Assembly: GCA_002254845.1 (NCBI GenBank)
Contig: NKPT01000007.1
Coordinates: 24,011 to 88,010, forward strand
Length of the DNA: 64,000 nt
Direction: 5' to 3'
Origin: Chloracidobacterium sp. CP2_5A
Lineage (GTDB): Bacteria; Acidobacteriota; Blastocatellia; Chloracidobacteriales; Chloracidobacteriaceae
Program-made: the position numbers and the translations under genes
The notes under the pieces: generated by a model
The model's database searches: none
The model's input: only the letters and a program-made list of their open reading frames with translations
What the model was told of the DNA's origin: nothing
Shown here: positions 48,624 through 56,159 of the stretch, piece after piece
Position numbering within the stretch: the stretch's first letter is position 1
Layout of the letters: every line of letters starts with the position of its first letter

Positions 48624-48974
48624 TCAAACGGCAGACTGGTCGGCGCTGGAAAGCGGGCGGACCGCGCGGCGGAAAAACTGCCCTACGGTTTCCCAATCAA
48701 GGCGTTCGGATTCGCTGGCCGAAACGTGAAGCGTCAGTTGCACATAGCCGGCCCGGGTGGCGACCAGCTCGCGCACCATTGTTTCGCTCGCGGCAAGCCG
48801 CGGCTGCGCGGTCGCCGGCAAGTCGGGCGACGCCCAAGGCGCGGGCGGCATTGCCGCTTCGCCGCTTTCGGCCGCGCGCCAATCAGCCGCCGCCGCGCTG
48901 CCGGCTGACGGGGATAAGGCGAGGATTTGCTGCAGGAGCGACGCGGCTTGGTCAGTTTCTGCAAAACGCGCCAT
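48624..48974 (-). CDS. Small protein of unknown function in the V4R-ParA cassette
   Basis: The 116-residue protein has an N-terminal helix (MARFAETDQAASLLQQILAL), an Ala/Pro-rich middle (25-60), and a C-terminal amphipathic part (ASETMVRELVATRAGYVQLTLHVSASESERLDWETVGQFF). There is no signal peptide or known motif. It is packed between the V4R gene (9 bp upstream) and ParA (7 bp downstream). By position it resembles small ParA partners that link the ATPase to a cargo; this is inference. Confidence 0.65.
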   Translation of the reverse strand: MARFAETDQAASLLQQILALSPSAGSAAAADWRAAESGEAAMPPAPWASPDLPATAQPRLAASETMVRELVATRAGYVQLTLHVSASESERLDWETVGQFFRRAVRPLSSADQSAV

Positions 48975-48983
48975 AAGCTTGTT

Positions 48984-49565
48984 TTACTGCGCGGTCTCGT
49001 CAGCGAGACGCCGGAGGATGGCTTGCGAATCAAGCGGGTAGGTGAGCCAGGCGTATACTTTGCGGATGACGCTCGCTTCGCCGATCACGAAGCGACAGGA
49101 GGCGGCCCCGGCGGCGAGGCAGGCAATCTCAACGCCTTCATACGCCTGTCCCGACTGCCGCGTCGCCAGTTCCGCGAAGAGTCCGGAGAAAAAGTCGTCC
49201 ACTGGGGCGGTTGCTGGCCCGGCCAGGCGCAGAGCGCCGGCGACCGGCGAATCATAATGACTGATGACGACGGCTGCCCCAAGCGGGATGACATCAAAGC
49301 GGCCCCAGCCAGCATCAGCAAAACCGGCGTCGAGTTGGCGCAATCGCGCGCTGAGGGAGGCGGAAGCGGGTGGCTGGGCTAGGTCGGCGGCGTTGGCGCG
49401 GAGGAAGCGCGCGCCGGCGCTGCGCCCTAGCCGGTAAAGAATTCTGGCTACATCGTCCGGCGCGCTGCGCCCCAACTCAGTATGCACGGCAATGACCAGG
49501 TCAGCCGGCCACCACATCTGGCGAAGGTCACTCACCGGCGATGGAGAGACGGCGGGCGTTGTCAT
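48984..49565 (-). CDS. V4R-domain protein (4-vinyl-reductase-like small-molecule-binding fold)
   Basis: The 193-residue protein ends with the V4R signature: FFSGLFAELATRQSGQAYEGVEIACLAAGAASCRFVIGEA, with the paired Cys (CLAAGAASC) common in this domain. V4R occurs in BchJ, linked to bacteriochlorophyll synthesis, and in ligand-sensing regulators such as XylR/DmpR. The N-terminal half (LYRLGRSAGARFL) fits the rest of the fold. It is soluble, heads the cassette V4R, small protein, ParA, and lies downstream of a bilin-reductase-like gene on the same strand. A tetrapyrrole ligand is plausible but unproven. Confidence 0.78.
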   Translation of the reverse strand: MTTPAVSPSPVSDLRQMWWPADLVIAVHTELGRSAPDDVARILYRLGRSAGARFLRANAADLAQPPASASLSARLRQLDAGFADAGWGRFDVIPLGAAVVISHYDSPVAGALRLAGPATAPVDDFFSGLFAELATRQSGQAYEGVEIACLAAGAASCRFVIGEASVIRKVYAWLTYPLDSQAILRRLADETAQ

Positions 49566-49648
49566 AAGTCACAGGCGCGCGGGCGAGGCGTTTCAACCAG
49601 CCGGGCGGGTTCCGATAGGACGCGAGCGGAAGTTTTAGATACAAAAAC

Positions 49649-49671
49649 TTACCACATCTCACGGGTGGTAA
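49649..49671 (-). promoter_or_regulatory. Inverted repeat in an A/T-rich spacer upstream of the V4R gene
   Basis: TTACCAC (49649-49655) and GTGGTAA (49665-49671) form a perfect 7-bp inverted repeat with a 9-base centre. It lies in a locally A/T-rich 129-bp gap between the bilin-reductase-like and V4R genes. A TATCTA-like -10 box lies just downstream on the minus strand (about 49637-49642). It could be a repressor operator at a cassette promoter. Confidence 0.4.
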
Positions 49672-49694
49672 ACCAAGCTGATTGAGTCCGCGCC

Positions 49695-50435
49695 TCATCG
49701 CTCGCGGGCCGCCGGGCGCGCCGGTCCAAAATGCCAGTCGTGAAGGAAGCGGCGCGTCCAGCTTTCGCCGGCTCTGGGCGCCAGCAGCGCATAACCCGGC
49801 GAATGGGCGGCGTGATGGCGCTTATACGCTTGGATCGCCGGATGATCTTCGCCGGCGCGCGCTTCCTTCAGCCAAGGCGCGTAAAGCGTCGCCGCCGTCG
49901 CATCAAGGTAATGCTGAAAAGCTTCCCGCATGACGGACAGGCGCGCGAGGTCGCCGGAGGTGAAAAACGCCCATGGCTCCCGTATCTCGGAAAACCACTG
50001 CGGCAGGTTATCCGCCGTCGGCAGGCTGGCGACGTAGCGCGCGTGGAGCGGCGCCAGCGCTTCGCTCGCTCGGTCGCGCAGCGGGCGACTCCCGCCAACG
50101 CACTCGACATCCAAAACCAGCACGTGCGCGCGGTCGCCAAGGATAACCCATTCGCAGGCGAAAACCGGCAGCAAGTCAGGGCTGGCCGTCGGATAGACCA
50201 TCAGCGTCGCCACATCGGCCAGCGCGGCTTGAATGCGGGCGTAGCGAGCGCACAGCTTGCCCGCGGCCACTTGCCAGCCGTCAGCGATGACGCGCAGATG
50301 TTTGTTTCCTTCGCCAAATGTGGCATAGCGAAAGTCGTCGGGCCGGTCCTCAGCCCGCCATTCAAGGTCGCCCAAGCGACTTTGGGCGTCGGGAAGCGTC
50401 CAGCCGACCGCGTCCTTCAACGTGACTTCCATCAT
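49695..50435 (-). CDS. Ferredoxin-dependent bilin reductase-like protein (PcyA/HY2 family)
   Basis: The 246-residue protein follows the FDBR plan of about 245 residues: a strand/helix pattern with ALADVATLMVYPTASPDLLPVFACEWV, a central strand VLVLDVECVGG (its Asp aligns by eye with the family's catalytic Asp), NLPQWFSEIREPWAFFTSG (compare FSxxxLF), and FQHYLDATAATLYAPWL. The C-terminal YKRHHAAHSPGYALLA and RRFLHDWHFGP resemble the Y-xxQ-xN...YM-xxxLFD ending. Such enzymes reduce biliverdin to phycobilins; red chlorophyll catabolite reductase is a relative. The ATG at 50435 avoids overlap with the divergent carbonic-anhydrase gene; ATG 50507 is the longest start. The match is by eye and divergent. 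Confidence 0.55.
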   Translation of the reverse strand: MMEVTLKDAVGWTLPDAQSRLGDLEWRAEDRPDDFRYATFGEGNKHLRVIADGWQVAAGKLCARYARIQAALADVATLMVYPTASPDLLPVFACEWVILGDRAHVLVLDVECVGGSRPLRDRASEALAPLHARYVASLPTADNLPQWFSEIREPWAFFTSGDLARLSVMREAFQHYLDATAATLYAPWLKEARAGEDHPAIQAYKRHHAAHSPGYALLAPRAGESWTRRFLHDWHFGPARPAARER

Positions 50436-50486
50436 ACGCTTTGAGGCCGGCGGCGCTCCGCCGCGCGGCGTCGAGGATTGAGACCA

Positions 50487-51032
50487 ATGGCGATTTTGGC
50501 TTTTCAACAGACGTTTCCAAGGCTGGCCGCCGGGGTTTACATCGCCCCGTCAGCGGATGTCATCGGCGATGTCGAGCTGGGCGCTGACGCTAGCCTGTGG
50601 TTTAACTGCACTGCCCGCGGCGATGTTCACTACATTCGCATTGGGGAAGAGACGAATATCCAGGACAACAGCGTGCTGCACGTGACGAGCGGCAGGTTTC
50701 CCTTGCATATCGGCCGCCGCGTCGTCATCGGGCATCGCGTCATCGCCCACGGCTGCCTGATTGGCGATGACTGCCTGATTGGCATGGGCGCGATTGTTCT
50801 CGACGGCGCGACGATTGGCGACGGCGCCATTGTCGCGGCGGGCGCGGTTGTTCCGGAGGGCCTGGTCGTGCCGGCCGGGATGCTCGCGGCCGGCGTGCCG
50901 GCCAAGGTCAAGCGGCCCGTGACCGACCTGGAGCGCGCCCGGATCGCCGAAGGCGTCCGGCACTATGTCGAGCTGAAAAACATCTACCTGCAGGCGTCCG
51001 CGCCGGGTCGTCACGCCAGGCCCTGGCTGTAG
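50487..51032 (+). CDS. Gamma-carbonic-anhydrase-family left-handed beta-helix protein
   Basis: The 181-residue protein is built of hexapeptide repeats. It has the gamma-type zinc ligand context NSVLHVT, IGHRVIAHGC, and the RGDVHYIRIGEETNIQDN segment. Members bind zinc at the trimer interface; some hydrate CO2, while others (YrdA/PaaY-like) have other or unknown activities. GAGG lies 10 bases before the ATG (50487). It is divergent from the bilin-reductase-like gene, with a 51-bp gap. Its 3' end overlaps the convergent membrane protein gene by 22 bp. Confidence 0.88.
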   Translation: MAILAFQQTFPRLAAGVYIAPSADVIGDVELGADASLWFNCTARGDVHYIRIGEETNIQDNSVLHVTSGRFPLHIGRRVVIGHRVIAHGCLIGDDCLIGMGAIVLDGATIGDGAIVAAGAVVPEGLVVPAGMLAAGVPAKVKRPVTDLERARIAEGVRHYVELKNIYLQASAPGRHARPWL

Positions 51033-51445
51033 GGCAGGCTGCGGAAAAACCAGACGTAAAGCGCCAAGAGCCCAAGGTAGATGACGGTAAACAGCCCGGC
51101 CATCAGCCACGACAGCATGGCCCCGATGATGGCGCGTCCCGCCGGGGCCCTGAAGACCAGCGCGAAAGCGACAATCTGGCCAAGAAACAGCAGCGGCAGC
51201 TTAATCAGCCACGACAGCGGCAGAAAAAACGCCAGGATGAGCAAGCCGACATCCGCGGCGCGGGCCATGGCCGCTTCCTGAAAGGTGGCTTCCCGCATCC
51301 CGGTCGCCCGAATCGAGAAGCGATAAGACCACAGCGTGAACAAGGAATAAGTCACGTAAAAAACGGCGAGATAGGTCCAGATGCGCAGCCATGGGATGCC
51401 TGGCAGCCAAGGGAGAAGCCATGGCGGAATCCAAGTTTCAAACAT
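51011..51445 (-). CDS. Small membrane protein, four helices, unknown function
   Basis: The 144-residue protein starts MFETWIPPWLLPWLPG with AAAGGAG 7 bases before the ATG. It has about four hydrophobic segments (20-42, 70-90, 92-108, 118-138) and a charged loop TGMREATFQEAAMARAAD between the first two. Its ATG overlaps the PAP2 stop by 8 bp, so it is coupled to that gene. I recognise no family. Confidence 0.65.
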   Translation of the reverse strand: MFETWIPPWLLPWLPGIPWLRIWTYLAVFYVTYSLFTLWSYRFSIRATGMREATFQEAAMARAADVGLLILAFFLPLSWLIKLPLLFLGQIVAFALVFRAPAGRAIIGAMLSWLMAGLFTVIYLGLLALYVWFFRSLPYSQGLA

Positions 51446-52178
51446 AACCGCTCCTTTCAGTCGCTTGGGCGGCGGCCGCGCCCGACGGCGCGAGGTCGCT
51501 TTCCGCAAGGCCCGGCGCGCCGCCTTGCGGGTTCGCTTGCCACAGCGGCCGCCCGATCAAGAGCAGCCAGGCTAGCCCATAGCCGTACCCGGCCGCCACA
51601 TCGGTCGGCCAGTGCGCGCCTAAAAAGACCCGCGACACCCCCGCCAATCCAACCAATGTCGCGCACAGCGCGATCAAGCTCGCGCGCTTGACGCTGGGTG
51701 ACAGCTTGCTTTGCGCGAAGAGCGCCATCCCGCCGTAAAACGCCGTGTAAAACATGACATGCCCGGAAGGAAAGCTCCATCCGTTGGCGGCGACGTGGAG
51801 CTGAACGATCTCGCCCGTCGGACGCGACCGCCCAACCAGCGCTTTGAGGGCGATATTCCACAGAAAAGCGCCGACGCCGACATAAGCCAGCGCCCGCGCT
51901 TCTTGCGCCCAGCCGTGGCGCGCCAACAGTCCGCAGGCGAGCAGGAGACAGCTGCCCTGCGCGAGAACGGAGTTGCCCGGCCACGAAATCGCCTGAAGCG
52001 GCAGGCACAGCCAGGCTTGACGCTGCACCGAGCGGGTTAGAGTAACCTCCCAGGCGAATGGCTGCGGATGCGCGACAACGACCGCGGAGAGCGCGACCGC
52101 CGCCAGCAGGGCCACGGTTAGGGCTGCGGTCAGCCAGCGCTCCTGACGCGACGCTGTTCGCGGAGCGCCCGACTTCAT
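51438..52178 (-). CDS. PAP2-superfamily lipid phosphatase
   Basis: The 246-residue membrane enzyme carries all three phosphatase motifs: KALVGRSRP, WSFPSGHVMF, and SRVFLGAHWPTD. About six helices are expected. Substrates in the family include undecaprenyl diphosphate, phosphatidic acid and phosphatidylglycerophosphate; none is indicated here. The ATG at 52178 overlaps the comF stop by 4 bp. An upstream extension to 52271 would be Arg-rich and overlap comF, so it was rejected. Confidence 0.88.
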   Translation of the reverse strand: MKSGAPRTASRQERWLTAALTVALLAAVALSAVVVAHPQPFAWEVTLTRSVQRQAWLCLPLQAISWPGNSVLAQGSCLLLACGLLARHGWAQEARALAYVGVGAFLWNIALKALVGRSRPTGEIVQLHVAANGWSFPSGHVMFYTAFYGGMALFAQSKLSPSVKRASLIALCATLVGLAGVSRVFLGAHWPTDVAAGYGYGLAWLLLIGRPLWQANPQGGAPGLAESDLAPSGAAAAQATERSGYV

Positions 52179-52960
52179 ACGGCGCCGGCGCGCGCCCGAA
52201 GGATGGCTCGGGCCGCCGTCAGGGCGCTGACGGCGGTCGCGCCGGCCGCCAGCAGGGCCTGAGCGGCGCAATCCAGCGTCGCGCCGGAAGTCAGCGTGTC
52301 GTCCACCAGCAGAACCCGCCGGCCGGCGATCAAGCGCGGTCGCGCGACGCGAAACGCGCCTTTCAGCGCATCGCGTCGCGCGCGCTCGTCGTGGCCGGCG
52401 CGATGGGGATGCGTTTCTATGACGCGCGCTAGCGCCTCGGTCACGACCGGCAGCCGCGCCACGCCAGCGACTTCGCGGGCCAGCAGCGCCGCCTGATTGT
52501 AGCCGCGCTGGCGCTCCCGCCGCGGCGCTAATGGAATCGGAGCGATGAGGTCGCTTGCGTGCAAAGCCGCTTCCTGTCGCCAGGTTTCATGCAACATCCG
52601 GCGCAGCGGCTCTGGCATCAAGGGAATGCGCTTGAAGGCGAGCAGCGCCGCCCGCAGCGCGCCGACGTAGGCGCCGCCGGAGCGCAGCCATTCCAGCGCC
52701 CACGCCGAGCATTGCTCGCATCGCTCGCGCCGCGCGACGGATGTTCCCTCCGCGTCGGCCCAGCGACCGCAGCGGGCGCAAACCTGCGCGCGCCGCGCTT
52801 GCTCCCGAAACCAGTCCTGCCAGCAGGCGCGGCACACCGCGCCGTCAGCCACTCGCTCCGCCTGTCCGCCGCACTGGCGGCAAGCCTGCGGCGCAAGCAA
52901 GAGCAACGCCGCGTCACGGGTCGCTTCAAGCCTCTGTCGGGCGGCTTGCCACAAGGTCAT
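52175..52960 (-). CDS. comF: ComF-family phosphoribosyltransferase-like protein
   Basis: ComF proteins are needed for DNA uptake in competent bacteria. The 261 residues have two zinc-binding pairs (CRQCGG...CRACW and CARCGRW...CEQCSAW), the RGYNQAALLAREVA segment and the PRPP-loop VLLVDDTLTSGATLD. It is coupled to the PAP2 gene downstream (ATGA). No other competence gene is in the window. Confidence 0.9.
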   Translation of the reverse strand: MTLWQAARQRLEATRDAALLLLAPQACRQCGGQAERVADGAVCRACWQDWFREQARRAQVCARCGRWADAEGTSVARRERCEQCSAWALEWLRSGGAYVGALRAALLAFKRIPLMPEPLRRMLHETWRQEAALHASDLIAPIPLAPRRERQRGYNQAALLAREVAGVARLPVVTEALARVIETHPHRAGHDERARRDALKGAFRVARPRLIAGRRVLLVDDTLTSGATLDCAAQALLAAGATAVSALTAARAILRARAGAV

Positions 52961-52993
52961 AGCTTGTCGGGATGTCCAGGCTTTCAGGCGCCC

Positions 52994-53539
52994 TTAAGGG
53001 CAATCGGCGAGCGTGTTCTCTCGGTCGCAGGGCAGAACGCCTTCAAGCTGCTGGAGCGCGCCCACAACCGTGTTCCGCCGCAGGAGGAAGCCCGTCCCCT
53101 TGTCTCCTTCGCCAAGATACACGCTCAGCCCATACTCGGTTCTCGGTCGCCCGGATTCTCTGTCGTAACTGTAGTAAAGCCGGTAGTTGTACTCGTTGTT
53201 CTTGAAGCGCACTGACGCCCACTCAAGCTGATAGCGCGCATAGTGCGCGTAGTAAAACTTTTGCTGCGAGCCGGCCCGCTCGGCCGGATACTCCAGCTCC
53301 ACCCGGCCGGGGCGACCAAAGCGGTATTGCAAATAGCCGCGCTGGCTCGCAAGGTCAGGCGAGGCGCAGAGGCAGACCATTTTGCCGCCGGTCGTGATGG
53401 CGCCGAAGATGAGCCTCTCGCTCCCGGCGCACAGCATTTTGCCCTGAGCCTGCGCCGCCGCTGGCAGGCGCGCCGCCAAGAGCGGGGAGACTAGCGCAAG
53501 TCCCAGCGCGATTGCCAAAAGCGACTTTGACGTAAGCAT
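52994..53539 (-). CDS. Secreted protein of unknown function
   Basis: The 181-residue protein has a clear signal peptide (LLAIALGLALVSPLLAARLPAAAQA). The mature part is rich in Tyr, Arg and beta-type patterns (QYRFGRPGRVELEYPA, YYAHYARYQLEWASVRFKN, NYRLYYSYDRESG) and has four Cys (ML-C, CLC, LP-C-DRENTLAD-C), so two disulfides are possible. I recognise no family. It lies between comF and pmbA on the minus strand, 51 bp after pmbA and 33 bp before comF. Confidence 0.7.
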   Translation of the reverse strand: MLTSKSLLAIALGLALVSPLLAARLPAAAQAQGKMLCAGSERLIFGAITTGGKMVCLCASPDLASQRGYLQYRFGRPGRVELEYPAERAGSQQKFYYAHYARYQLEWASVRFKNNEYNYRLYYSYDRESGRPRTEYGLSVYLGEGDKGTGFLLRRNTVVGALQQLEGVLPCDRENTLADCP

Positions 53540-53590
53540 CAGATTGAAATGATCTGACGGGGCCGGATGGGTTCAATGGCAGCTGCGCCG

Positions 53591-54937
53591 TCAAGCGCCG
53601 CTAACCGTCATCTCGGCAATCTTGAGCGTCGGCGCGGCCAAGCGTCCGCGAAAATCCAGGTCGTTCCCAACTATCTCAATATGCTTGAGCATGGTCAAGA
53701 GGTTGCCTGCAATCGTGACTTCCTCGACGGGAAAGGTGAGCTCGCCGCGCTCAATCCAGCGCCCGGCCGCGCCGCGCGAGTAATCGCCCGTCACGCCGTT
53801 GACGCCAAAGCCGATGAGTTCCGTAACGTAGAAGCCGTTGTCAACCGAGGCAATGATGGCTTCGGGCGACGAATCCCCGGCGACGAGGTACAGGTTGTTG
53901 GACCCGACCGCCGGCGCGCCGGTCAGCCCGCGGGACGCATTGCCGGTGGTCCGCTCGCCCAGCTTGCGCGCCGTGTAGGCGTTATGCAGGTAGCTTTCCA
54001 GCCGTCCTTCGCGGATGACCACGGTGCGGCGCGTCGGAACGCCTTCGCCGTCGAAGGGGCGCGAGCCAAGGCCCTGGGGCAGGCGTCCGTCATCCACGAC
54101 CGTCACGAGCGGCGAGGCGATGCGTTCGCCCAGCTTGCCGACGAGAAAGGATGCCCGGCGAAAAATGGCGTCGCCGGAGACCGCGCCGAAAAGATGACCA
54201 ATCAGACTGGCCGCCGCTTCGGGCGCGAAGACGATGGGACAGCTTTGCGTCGGGACGCGCCGCGCGCCAAGCTTGCTGACGGCGCGCTCGGCCGCCCGGC
54301 GGCCAATGCTGGCCGGGTCTTCCAGCTTGGCGAGCTTGCGCCGCGCGTCATACCAGTAAGCGCGCTGGAGGCGTCCGGCGGCGTCCCGCGCCACCGGCAC
54401 GGTCGCTAGCGATAGCGAGGCGCTGCGATACTCGCCGACAAAGCCCAGCGAATTCGCCAGCGCCATATGCCCGGCGCTGCTCTCCACGCCGCCGCCCTCG
54501 AAGTTGACGATTCGCTCGTCGTAATCGCGCGCCGCCTGTTCAGCGGTCAAGGCCAGCCGGATTTTTTCATCGGATGACAGCGCCAACACGGCGGGGTCGC
54601 ACAGGTCGAGGTCCGGCGTTTCGGTCGCCAAGTCGGCGGCGTCAGGGATGCCAGCGGTGTCGTCCGCCGAGGCGGAGCGCGCCAGCGTCAAGGCCGTTTC
54701 AGCGAGTTCGTCCAGCGCCGCCGCCGATAAATCCGACGTGGAGGCCGAAGCTTGCCGCCCGTCCAGCAGAACCCGCAGCCCCAAGCCGCGACTGGCGGCC
54801 TCCTTAACGGTTTCGACTTCGCCCAGTCGAACCGAGGCTGAAAACTCGACGCTCTGGCGGAAGACGACTTCGGCAGCGGTCGCGCCTAAGCGACAGGCGC
54901 GCTCGACGACCGATACGGCAATTTCAGCAGGTGTCAA
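53591..54937 (-). CDS. pmbA: PmbA/TldE metalloprotease-family protein (TTG start)
   Basis: With TldD, this protein forms a protease that degrades or matures small peptides such as microcin B17 and CcdA. The 448-residue protein has an N-terminal GATAAEVVFRQS and the PmbA-specific centre VPTQSCPIVFAPEAAASLIGHLF. It ends with GAPAVGSNNLYLVAG, FGVNGVTGDYSRGAAGRWIERGE, and GNLLTMLKHIEIVGNDLDF. PmbA lacks the HExxxH of TldD, and none is seen. The first start codon in frame is TTG (54935-54937). No tldD is in the window. Confidence 0.9.
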   Translation of the reverse strand: MTPAEIAVSVVERACRLGATAAEVVFRQSVEFSASVRLGEVETVKEAASRGLGLRVLLDGRQASASTSDLSAAALDELAETALTLARSASADDTAGIPDAADLATETPDLDLCDPAVLALSSDEKIRLALTAEQAARDYDERIVNFEGGGVESSAGHMALANSLGFVGEYRSASLSLATVPVARDAAGRLQRAYWYDARRKLAKLEDPASIGRRAAERAVSKLGARRVPTQSCPIVFAPEAAASLIGHLFGAVSGDAIFRRASFLVGKLGERIASPLVTVVDDGRLPQGLGSRPFDGEGVPTRRTVVIREGRLESYLHNAYTARKLGERTTGNASRGLTGAPAVGSNNLYLVAGDSSPEAIIASVDNGFYVTELIGFGVNGVTGDYSRGAAGRWIERGELTFPVEEVTIAGNLLTMLKHIEIVGNDLDFRGRLAAPTLKIAEMTVSGA

Positions 54938-55176
54938 CTTGATGTCTCTTTCCAGCCCTCAATTTGGCGGCGCGCCGGCCGGCGCGCGCGCCAAGCGCCT
55001 GCCCAATGCTAAAGGGCGGACGGCGGCGACGGCAAGCCGCGACTTGCTCGCTCACGCTTGACAATGGCGCGGGCGCGTCGCACCGTTGGTGGCATTCAGA
55101 TCCATCTCATCTCTCGGCGGCTTGCGGACGACCGGCGCGCGTCTGCAGTCAGACCCCAAAAGGACTCGTCACTCGT

Positions 55177-56130
55177 ATGAAGAAAGTCGGCGTTTTGGTC
55201 GGACGCGAAAACACCTTTCCTCCAGCCCTCATCGAGCGCATGAACATGCAGTCGAATGACACCGGCGTCACGGCCGAGTATGTCACTATCGGCGGCGTCC
55301 AAATGGATGCGCCCTGTCCCTATGCGGTTATCATCGATCGTATTTCGCACGAAATTCCGTTTTACCGGGCCTACCTGAAGAACGCTTATTTGTCTGGCGC
55401 GATTATTGTCAACAACCCTTTCTGGTGGTCGGCGGATGACAAGTTTTTCAACTACGCGATGGCGGCCCGGCTGGGGGTGGCGATTCCCAAGACAGCGCTT
55501 CTCCCCCAGAAGGAATACATGGAGCGCATTACATCGCAATCGCTGCGCAACCTGGAATTCCCGCTCAACTGGCAGTCCATCGTGGATTACGTCGGCTTGC
55601 CGGCCATCCTCAAGCCGCATGACGGAGGCGGCTGGCGCGATGTCTATCGCATTAACTCGCTGGAAGAGCTGATTCAGGTCTATGATCGGACGGGACAGCT
55701 CTGCATGACGCTCCAGGAGTTCGTGAAGTTTGACCGATACGTGCGCTGCTACTGCATCGCCAAGCAGCACGTGCTGATTATGCCCTATGATCCGGCGCGC
55801 CCGTATCCGACGCAGTACCTCGACATTAGCCCCGAAGATTACCTTGAGCCGGACCTGCACGCCCGCATTGTTCGGGAGTGCCGGCTGCTGTGCGAGGCCC
55901 TTGGGTACGACATCAACACCATCGAGTTCGCCATTCAGGACGGGATCCCGTACGCCATAGATTTCATGAATCCAGCCCCGGACGCCGACTCGTTTTCAGT
56001 CGGCCCGGTCAACTTCGAGTGGATGGTGTCCACTGTCAGCCAGATGCTCATTCGGCTGGCGCGGGAAGGTCGCCCGCGGGAGCGGACGCATAGCTTCCGC
56101 TGGCAGGAACTCATCGCCGAGCGCGCCTAG
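55177..56130 (+). CDS. ATP-grasp ligase (glutathione-synthetase/RimK-like)
   Basis: The 317-residue protein has an N-terminal pre-grasp domain (KKVGVLVGRENTFPPALIERMN) and an ATP-grasp core. The core has LPAILKPHDGGGWRDVYRI (ATP-binding Lys and Gly-rich loop), LQEFVKFDRYVRCYCI (Glu/Val hinge), and IPYAIDFMNPAPDAD with the Asp/Asn metal ligands. It should join a carboxylate to an amine via an acyl-phosphate. The ATG at 55177 was chosen over an upstream extension to 54964 that is Arg-rich. It heads a run of three amide-forming enzymes. The substrate is unknown; it differs visibly from true GshB. Confidence 0.83.
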   Translation: MKKVGVLVGRENTFPPALIERMNMQSNDTGVTAEYVTIGGVQMDAPCPYAVIIDRISHEIPFYRAYLKNAYLSGAIIVNNPFWWSADDKFFNYAMAARLGVAIPKTALLPQKEYMERITSQSLRNLEFPLNWQSIVDYVGLPAILKPHDGGGWRDVYRINSLEELIQVYDRTGQLCMTLQEFVKFDRYVRCYCIAKQHVLIMPYDPARPYPTQYLDISPEDYLEPDLHARIVRECRLLCEALGYDINTIEFAIQDGIPYAIDFMNPAPDADSFSVGPVNFEWMVSTVSQMLIRLAREGRPRERTHSFRWQELIAERA

Positions 56131-56159
56131 CGTCGTCACCCCATTCCCTTGGAGAAGTC

